DNA of 64,000 nucleotides from DASRFA01 sp035651755 (lineage in GTDB: Bacteria; Desulfobacterota; Binatia; UBA12015), in NCBI GenBank assembly GCA_035651755.1, contig DASRFA010000018.1, positions 62,001-126,000 of the forward strand, given 5' to 3'. Shown piece after piece: positions 59,807-64,000 of this stretch. A program made the position numbers and the translations under genes. Position 1 is the first letter of the stretch. Each line of letters starts with the position of its first letter. The notes beneath the pieces were generated by a model that saw nothing but the letters and a program-made list of their open reading frames with translations, was not told where the DNA came from and ran no database searches.

Positions 59807-60976
59807 TCAAGCCGGCGGAGGCGGACCGACGCGCGGGAGGACCTCGGTCCAGAACCGCTCGATCGAGCGCATGAGCGTCGAGTGCGGGACGAGGCCGTTG
59901 TACGTCCAGGCGAAGAGCCAGCGGATCGGAAGGCGAGCGACGAGACGCTCGAGCTGTCGCGCGACCGTGTCCGCGCTTCCGACGAGCGCGAGGCTCTCCC
60001 CGAGCAGGTCCGGCATCTCGCCGCTGACGGGGTCGACCATCCCGCGGTTGAAGCCGAAGGGCGCGAACCACGCGGCGCCCGAGAAGGCGCCGCTCGACGA
60101 CCAGAGAGCCATCGCCTCGTCGTCGCTGTCCGCGACGATGACGTCTCGCAAGACGCCGATCCCGTCGCCCAGCGGCCGTCCCGACTCCTCCGCGTAGATC
60201 CGGACGAGATCGCTCTCGAGCGACGGGTGGAGCGGCGGCAGGATCGCGGTCACGCCTTCGCGGGCACACCAGCGGATGCTCCGCTCCGACGAGGCGAACG
60301 GCTGGAAGATCGGCGGGTGCGGGCGCTGGAGCGGCTTCGGCACGACCGCGACCGACCGCAGGAGCCCGTCCTCGACGCCGCCGCCGTAGCGATCGGTCGC
60401 CTCCAGCGTCCACGGCGTTTCTCCGGCGGGGATGCGCCAGTAGCGCCCCTCGTAGCGGAGCCAGTCGTCGGTCCACGCGCGCTTGACGATCGCGAAGCAC
60501 TCCTCGAAGGCGGCGCGGTTCGCCTCGTCGATCGCGTCGTGCTGGTGCGGCAGCGCGCCGTGGATGCCGTGCGTCTGCTGCGCCATGACGTCGACCCAGC
60601 GGCGCTGGTAGCCGCGTGCGAAGCCGGCGTTCGCGCGCCCGCCGCTCATGTGGTCGAGCATCGCGATGTCCTCGGCCACGCGGATCGGGTTCTGCGCCGG
60701 CAGCACGATCCCGAGCTGCCCCACGCGAATCCGCTTGGTCTGCATCGCGACGAAGAGATCGAGCAGGACCGGGTTGTTCGAGATCTCGAAGCCCTCGACG
60801 TGGAAGTGGTGCTCCGTGAAGCTGATCGAGTCGTAGCCGAGGTCGTCCGCGAGCCGCGCCTGCTCGCCGAGCTCGCGCAGCATGCGGCCGTACAGATCGC
60901 GGCGCAGCCCGGCCCGCCCGGCCTCGATCTCGGCCCGGCTGCCGATCGACGGCAGGTAGAAGAGCGACACCTTCAT
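59807..60976 (-). CDS. Luciferase-like flavin-dependent oxidoreductase (LLM class)
   Basis: 389 residues, long LLM form. DDLGYDSISFTEHHFHVEGF, MQTKRIRVGQLGIVLPAQNP, AMLDHMSGGRANAGFARGYQ and PPIFQPFASSERSIRWCARE match the bacterial luciferase-like alkanal/alkane or FMN-dependent monooxygenase group (SsuD/LadA branch) rather than the F420 branch. It likely oxidises a hydrophobic substrate with reduced FMN. Divergent from the DUF35 gene at 61123 across 146 bases that hold no obvious operator. Third LLM enzyme in the window. Confidence 0.85.
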   Translation of the reverse strand: MKVSLFYLPSIGSRAEIEAGRAGLRRDLYGRMLRELGEQARLADDLGYDSISFTEHHFHVEGFEISNNPVLLDLFVAMQTKRIRVGQLGIVLPAQNPIRVAEDIAMLDHMSGGRANAGFARGYQRRWVDVMAQQTHGIHGALPHQHDAIDEANRAAFEECFAIVKRAWTDDWLRYEGRYWRIPAGETPWTLEATDRYGGGVEDGLLRSVAVVPKPLQRPHPPIFQPFASSERSIRWCAREGVTAILPPLHPSLESDLVRIYAEESGRPLGDGIGVLRDVIVADSDDEAMALWSSSGAFSGAAWFAPFGFNRGMVDPVSGEMPDLLGESLALVGSADTVARQLERLVARLPIRWLFAWTYNGLVPHSTLMRSIERFWTEVLPRVGPPPPA

Positions 60977-61122
60977 CAGCGATGGCGATCACCTCTACGC
61001 CCTGTGGTTTCGTCCTGCCACCCGCGCGCGACCGCGTACGCGGCCGCGCGCTCCGGGGCGTTCGCGACCGGTCGGGGCGCGCGTGACACGGTGGACGAGC
61101 TCGTGCGAAACTCCTCGCGGAG

Positions 61123-61563
61123 ATGACCACCAACCCTACGACCGAGGTGCCGTTCCGGGTGCTGCCGAAGCTCACGGACGACAACCGCGACTTCTGGACC
61201 GCGGGGGCGCGCGGTGAGCTGCGCTTCTGGCGGTGCGGCGACTGCGGCTTCTTCATTCACCCGCCGCAGCCGATCTGCCCGCGCTGCCGGTCGAAGAAGA
61301 TGGCGACCGAAGCGGTGTCCGGTCGCGCGACGCTCGCGAGCTACTCGATCAACCACCAGCGCTGGATGCCGGGGCCGGAGATTCCGTACGTGGTCGCGAT
61401 CGTCGAGATCGTCGAGCAGCCGTCGCTGCGGCTCACGACGAACCTCGTGAGCTGCGCGCTCGATGCGATCCGGATCGGCATGCCGGTGCGCGTCGTGTTC
61501 GAGCACCACCCCGATCCGGAGGGCGACGTCTACATCCCGCTCTTCGAGCCCGAGGGCGCGTGA
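61123..61563 (+). CDS. DUF35 zinc-ribbon/OB-fold protein, partner of the thiolase
   Basis: 146 residues. An N-terminal rubredoxin-like zinc ribbon (RFWRCGDCGFFIHPPQPICP plus RCRSKK; Cys38, Cys41, Cys52, Cys55) is followed by an OB-fold (TLASYSINHQRWMPGPEIPY, RLTTNLVSCALDAIRIG, YIPLFEP). DUF35 proteins form complexes with thiolase-like enzymes; in actinobacterial steroid degradation the ChsH2 DUF35 domain pairs with the Ltp2 aldolase. Stop and the thiolase start overlap in TGATG, so the two are made together. Divergent from the LLM oxidoreductase. Confidence 0.9.
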   Translation: MTTNPTTEVPFRVLPKLTDDNRDFWTAGARGELRFWRCGDCGFFIHPPQPICPRCRSKKMATEAVSGRATLASYSINHQRWMPGPEIPYVVAIVEIVEQPSLRLTTNLVSCALDAIRIGMPVRVVFEHHPDPEGDVYIPLFEPEGA

Positions 61564-62759
61564 TGGGAGCCGCCGAGCGCACCACCTGCGTGACCGGCGT
61601 CGGGCAGTCGGACGTCGGGCGGCGCCTCGGCCGCGACCCGCTCGAGCTCACCCTCGACGCCTGCCTCGCCGCGATCGAGCACGCCGGCCTCGACGTGAAG
61701 GACGTCGACGGCCTCTCGACCTATCCCGGCTCGATGGCCATGCCGCCGGGATTCTCGGGCGCGAGCGCGTACGAGGTCATCGACGCGCTCCGGCTGAACG
61801 TCGGCTGGTACGACAGCGGGCTCGAGACCTCGGGGCAGCTCGGCTCGGTGATCAAGGCGACGCTCGCGGTCGCCGCCGGGCTCTGCAACCACGTCGTCTG
61901 CTTCCGGTCGGTGTGGGAGGGAAGTGCGCAGGGCGCGCAGGGGCGCGCCGCCGTCATGCCCGGCGGCGGCGGAGGCGGTCCGTTCAAGGCGAACGGCTTC
62001 ATGCAGTGGACGCTGCCGTTCTCGGCGCCGTCGGCGGCGATCTGGATCGCGCTTTTCGCCCAGGCGCACTTCCACCGCTACGGCACGACCAAGGAGCAGA
62101 TGGCCTGGATCGCGCTCAACGCGCGGCGGAACGCCGAGGTGAACCCGCGCGCGATCTACCGCGATCCGATGACGCTCGACGACTACATGGCCTCCCGCAT
62201 CGTCACGACGCCCTTCTCGCTCTACGACTGCGACGTGCCGTGCGACGGCGCGACCGCGGTCGTCGTGTCGCGCCTCGATCGCGCGCGCGATCTGAAGCAC
62301 CGGCCGCTCCGTATCGAGTCCGTCGGGGCGGCGCTGCGCGGCCGGCCGTCGTGGGACCAGTACGAGGACCTCACCACGATGCCGAACCGCGACGCGGCGG
62401 CGCAGATGTGGTCGCGCACCGATCTCAAGCCGTCGGACGTCCAGATGGCTCAGCTCTACGACGGGTTCTCGTTCCTCACGATGTCGTGGCTCGAGGCGCT
62501 GCGGTTCTGTCCGGTCGGCGAGAGCGGTCCCTTCATCGAGGGCGGGAAGCGGATCGCGCGCGACGGCGAGCTGCCGCTGAATACGCACGGCGGACAGCTC
62601 TCGGCGGGCCGGCTCCACGGCTACGGGTTCCTGCACGAGGCGGCCACGCAGATGTGGGGGGAAGCCGGCGAGCGGCAGGTCGCGACGCCGCCGGAGGTCG
62701 CCGTCGTCGGCGCCGGCGGCGGCCAGACGTGCGGCTGCCTCCTCCTCGTTCGCGACTGA
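61563..62759 (+). CDS. Thiolase-fold lipid-transfer/aldolase-like protein
   Basis: 398 residues. Thiolase superfamily pattern: SDVGRRLGRDPLELTLDACLA, ETSGQLGSVIKATLAVAAGL, MQWTLPFSAPSAAIW and a C-terminal NTHGGQLSAGRLHGYGFLHE. The nucleophilic Cys near the N-terminal half of degradative thiolases is not evident, which fits SCP-x/Ltp2-like proteins that act as retro-aldolases with a DUF35 partner. Likely acts on a beta-hydroxy acyl-CoA, e.g. sterol side-chain-like or branched chain substrate. Precise reaction not determined. Followed 49 bases later by an aldo/keto reductase. Confidence 0.8.
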   Translation: MGAAERTTCVTGVGQSDVGRRLGRDPLELTLDACLAAIEHAGLDVKDVDGLSTYPGSMAMPPGFSGASAYEVIDALRLNVGWYDSGLETSGQLGSVIKATLAVAAGLCNHVVCFRSVWEGSAQGAQGRAAVMPGGGGGGPFKANGFMQWTLPFSAPSAAIWIALFAQAHFHRYGTTKEQMAWIALNARRNAEVNPRAIYRDPMTLDDYMASRIVTTPFSLYDCDVPCDGATAVVVSRLDRARDLKHRPLRIESVGAALRGRPSWDQYEDLTTMPNRDAAAQMWSRTDLKPSDVQMAQLYDGFSFLTMSWLEALRFCPVGESGPFIEGGKRIARDGELPLNTHGGQLSAGRLHGYGFLHEAATQMWGEAGERQVATPPEVAVVGAGGGQTCGCLLLVRD

Positions 62760-62808
62760 CGGATCTCGACGAGTTGCGTTCCGCTGCGCGTTGGCGCACG
62801 CCTGGCGC

Positions 62809-63666
62809 ATGCAGACGCGACGGCTCGGCCGAACGGGACATCACAGCACGGTGGCGATCCTCGGTGGGGCGGCGTTTGCCGTCGCGAGCGAGGAGGACGC
62901 CGCGCGCGGGTTTCGGCTCGCGGTCGAACGCGGGGTCAATCATCTCGACATCGCGCCGCGGTACGGGGCGGCGGAGAGGCTCGTCGGGCCGCACTTGCCG
63001 GCGGTGCGGGATCGCATGTTCGTCGCGTGCAAGACCGGGCGGAAGAACCGCGACGGCGCGCGGGCGCAGCTCGAGGAGTCGCTCCGGCTGCTGCGCACGG
63101 ATCGTTTCGATCTCTACCAGCTCCACGCGGTCACGACGCTGGAGGTCCTCGACGAGCGGCGCGAGGCGGCCGAGGTCGCGTTCCGGGCGCGCGACGAGGG
63201 CTTGACCCGCTTCGTCGGCATCACCGGCCACAACGTCGAGGCCCCGGCGACCTTCGTCGAGGCGCTGCGCCGCTACGACTTCGACACGGTCATGTTTCCC
63301 GTGAACCCGCGGCTCTGGGCGGACGCGACCTACCGGTGGAACGCCGAGGAGCTGCTCCGGATGTGCGCCGACCGCGACGTCGGCGTCATGGCGATCAAGG
63401 CCGCGGCGCGCCGCCCGTGGTCCGACGGCGAGCGCTTCGCGACGACCTGGTACGAGCCCTACACCGACCGGGACGAGATCGCGGCCGGCGTGACCTTCGC
63501 GCTTTCCGTGCCGGGCGTGCACGCCTTCTGTACGCCCGGCGACCTCCGGATCCTGCCGCTCGCTCTCGACGCGGCGGAAGCGTTCGCGCCGATGCCGGAG
63601 CCCGAGCGCGAGCGCTGCTCGGCGCAGCGCTCGCGCGAGCCCATCATCTTCCCGATCCCGACCTGA
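62809..63666 (+). CDS. Aldo/keto reductase
   Basis: 285 residues from ATG 62809 (MQTRRLGRTGHHSTVAILG). NHLDIAPRYGAAERLVGPHL carries Asp and Tyr of the AKR tetrad, and RDRMFVACKTGRK the Lys; the His is in LYQLHAVTTLEVLD. The remaining barrel has VMFPVNPRLWADATYRW and MAIKAAARRPWSDG, an unusual C-terminal half with a Trp-rich insertion. NADPH-dependent reduction of a carbonyl is likely. Same strand as the DUF35-thiolase pair, so it may process the same substrate. Convergent with the partial gene at 63682. Confidence 0.82.
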   Translation: MQTRRLGRTGHHSTVAILGGAAFAVASEEDAARGFRLAVERGVNHLDIAPRYGAAERLVGPHLPAVRDRMFVACKTGRKNRDGARAQLEESLRLLRTDRFDLYQLHAVTTLEVLDERREAAEVAFRARDEGLTRFVGITGHNVEAPATFVEALRRYDFDTVMFPVNPRLWADATYRWNAEELLRMCADRDVGVMAIKAAARRPWSDGERFATTWYEPYTDRDEIAAGVTFALSVPGVHAFCTPGDLRILPLALDAAEAFAPMPEPERERCSAQRSREPIIFPIPT

Positions 63667-63681
63667 CGCGCGGCCGCTCCT

Positions 63682-64000
63682 TCACGGGAGCGCGTCCGCG
63701 AACGCCGCCGTGGTGCTCTTCTGCGCGGGCGGTGCGAAGCTCGCATTCCAGCAAACCGGCGCGTCCGCGCGCACGAGCTGGACTTTGACGTTTTGGAACG
63801 CGGTCAGCGGGAACGCCGGAAGCAGGAGCTTCTGACCCCGCCCGCGGACCCGGACCAGCGCGTTGCCGTCGCCGGGCTTGACCGTGAGGGCGGTGATCCC
63901 GTCCGCCCGACCCGTTCGGTCGGCGTAGGAGAATCCGCCGCCTCCGATCTTCTTCCAGCACGGCTTGTTTCCGCAGGCGCTGCCGGGCGGAATCGCCTCG
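63682..64000 (-). CDS. C-terminal part of a secreted protein (5' part outside the window)
   Basis: Open on the minus strand from the window edge to TGA at 63682-63684, about 106 residues; too short to start inside the window. Its pattern SACGNKPCWKKIGGGGFSYA, DRTGRADGITALTVKPGD, ALVRVRGRGQKLLL and a final VQLVRADAPVCWNASFAPP is clearly similar to the C-terminal domain of the large secreted protein at 43756 (YQYRDPQGAAGPITSV, VLVIRGKGAAMYQL, RVRLGSGPEMC). Thus a shared extracellular C-terminal domain with two Trp/Cys spots. Function unknown. Confidence 0.75.
   Translation of the reverse strand, partial: EAIPPGSACGNKPCWKKIGGGGFSYADRTGRADGITALTVKPGDGNALVRVRGRGQKLLLPAFPLTAFQNVKVQLVRADAPVCWNASFAPPAQKSTTAAFADALP

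Noticed and set aside
1..64000. tRNA, rRNA or known riboswitch genes
   Set aside because: No cloverleaf with T-loop GTTCRA context, no 16S/23S signature and no recognisable riboswitch seen by eye; weak evidence only, a covariance scan would be decisive.

Overview
The window is very GC-rich (roughly 70 percent by eye), densely coded bacterial chromosome with strong third-position G/C bias and many GTG/TTG starts. The gene mix suggests an uncultured soil, sediment or sponge-type lineage of the former Deltaproteobacteria, such as Binatota (Desulfobacterota_B) or a Myxococcota relative. It includes luciferase-like flavin/F420 oxidoreductases, several GSTs, DUF35/thiolase pairs, phytanoyl-CoA dioxygenase, P450, secreted Cys-rich and Thr-Pro-linker proteins, and a sigma/anti-sigma pair. 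This placement is an inference from gene content. I see no rRNA, tRNA, CRISPR array, phage or transposase gene.

Layout. 1-10.5 kb: small-molecule enzymes (GSTs, thioesterases, phosphotransferase, M20 peptidase) around a large AAA/TPR regulator. 10.5-13.7 kb: pssA divergent from a secreted PQQ-type sugar dehydrogenase followed by a Cys-rich cytochrome-like protein. 13.9-18.1 kb: an operon whose enzymes fit non-phosphorylating L-fucose breakdown (aldo/keto reductase, L-fuconate dehydratase, HpaI-type aldolase) plus a binding-protein-like protein without a signal peptide. 18.2-22.5 kb: cupin, LLM oxidoreductase, a repeat-rich gap, then phyH-mug-BI-1 with overlapping genes. 22.5-26.5 kb: secreted metzincin protease divergent from an ECF sigma/anti-sigma/Spy-like envelope module. 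26.6-33.5 kb: GST, RRM RNA-binding protein, lipase plus its foldase, Nif3-like protein, a secreted repeat protein and a methyltransferase. 33.6-37.5 kb: D-aminoacylase, LLM oxidoreductase, VapBC. 37.5-43.7 kb: acetate kinase with phosphoketolase, fused CoA-transferase, lipoprotein GDPD. 43.7-50.2 kb: a large secreted diheme/beta-propeller protein, an ABC1 kinase and a HupE/UreJ-like membrane protein. 50.2-56.8 kb: TetR-P450, a frame-disrupted SDR, FtsH, and a membrane protein with a flavodoxin-fold reductase. 56.9-64 kb: glycosyltransferase with an HD-like partner, GFA protein, LLM oxidoreductase, a DUF35-thiolase pair, an aldo/keto reductase, and the 3' end of another secreted protein.

The most unusual signal is a dispersed two-hairpin palindromic element of about 75 bp: seven copies at five loci. 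Both stems show compensatory base changes. One loop is GNRA-like in one orientation in most copies. Copies sit within a few bases of stop or start codons. One copy lies in frame inside the anti-sigma factor gene, adding about 24 residues; others supply the last residues of a methyltransferase and abut the start of an aldo/keto reductase. A second, unrelated repeat pair lies at 19.79-20.01 kb. Also notable are a perfect 16-bp palindrome upstream of the TetR gene, a perfect inverted repeat over the VapB start, and a C-terminal extracellular domain shared by two otherwise different secreted proteins.
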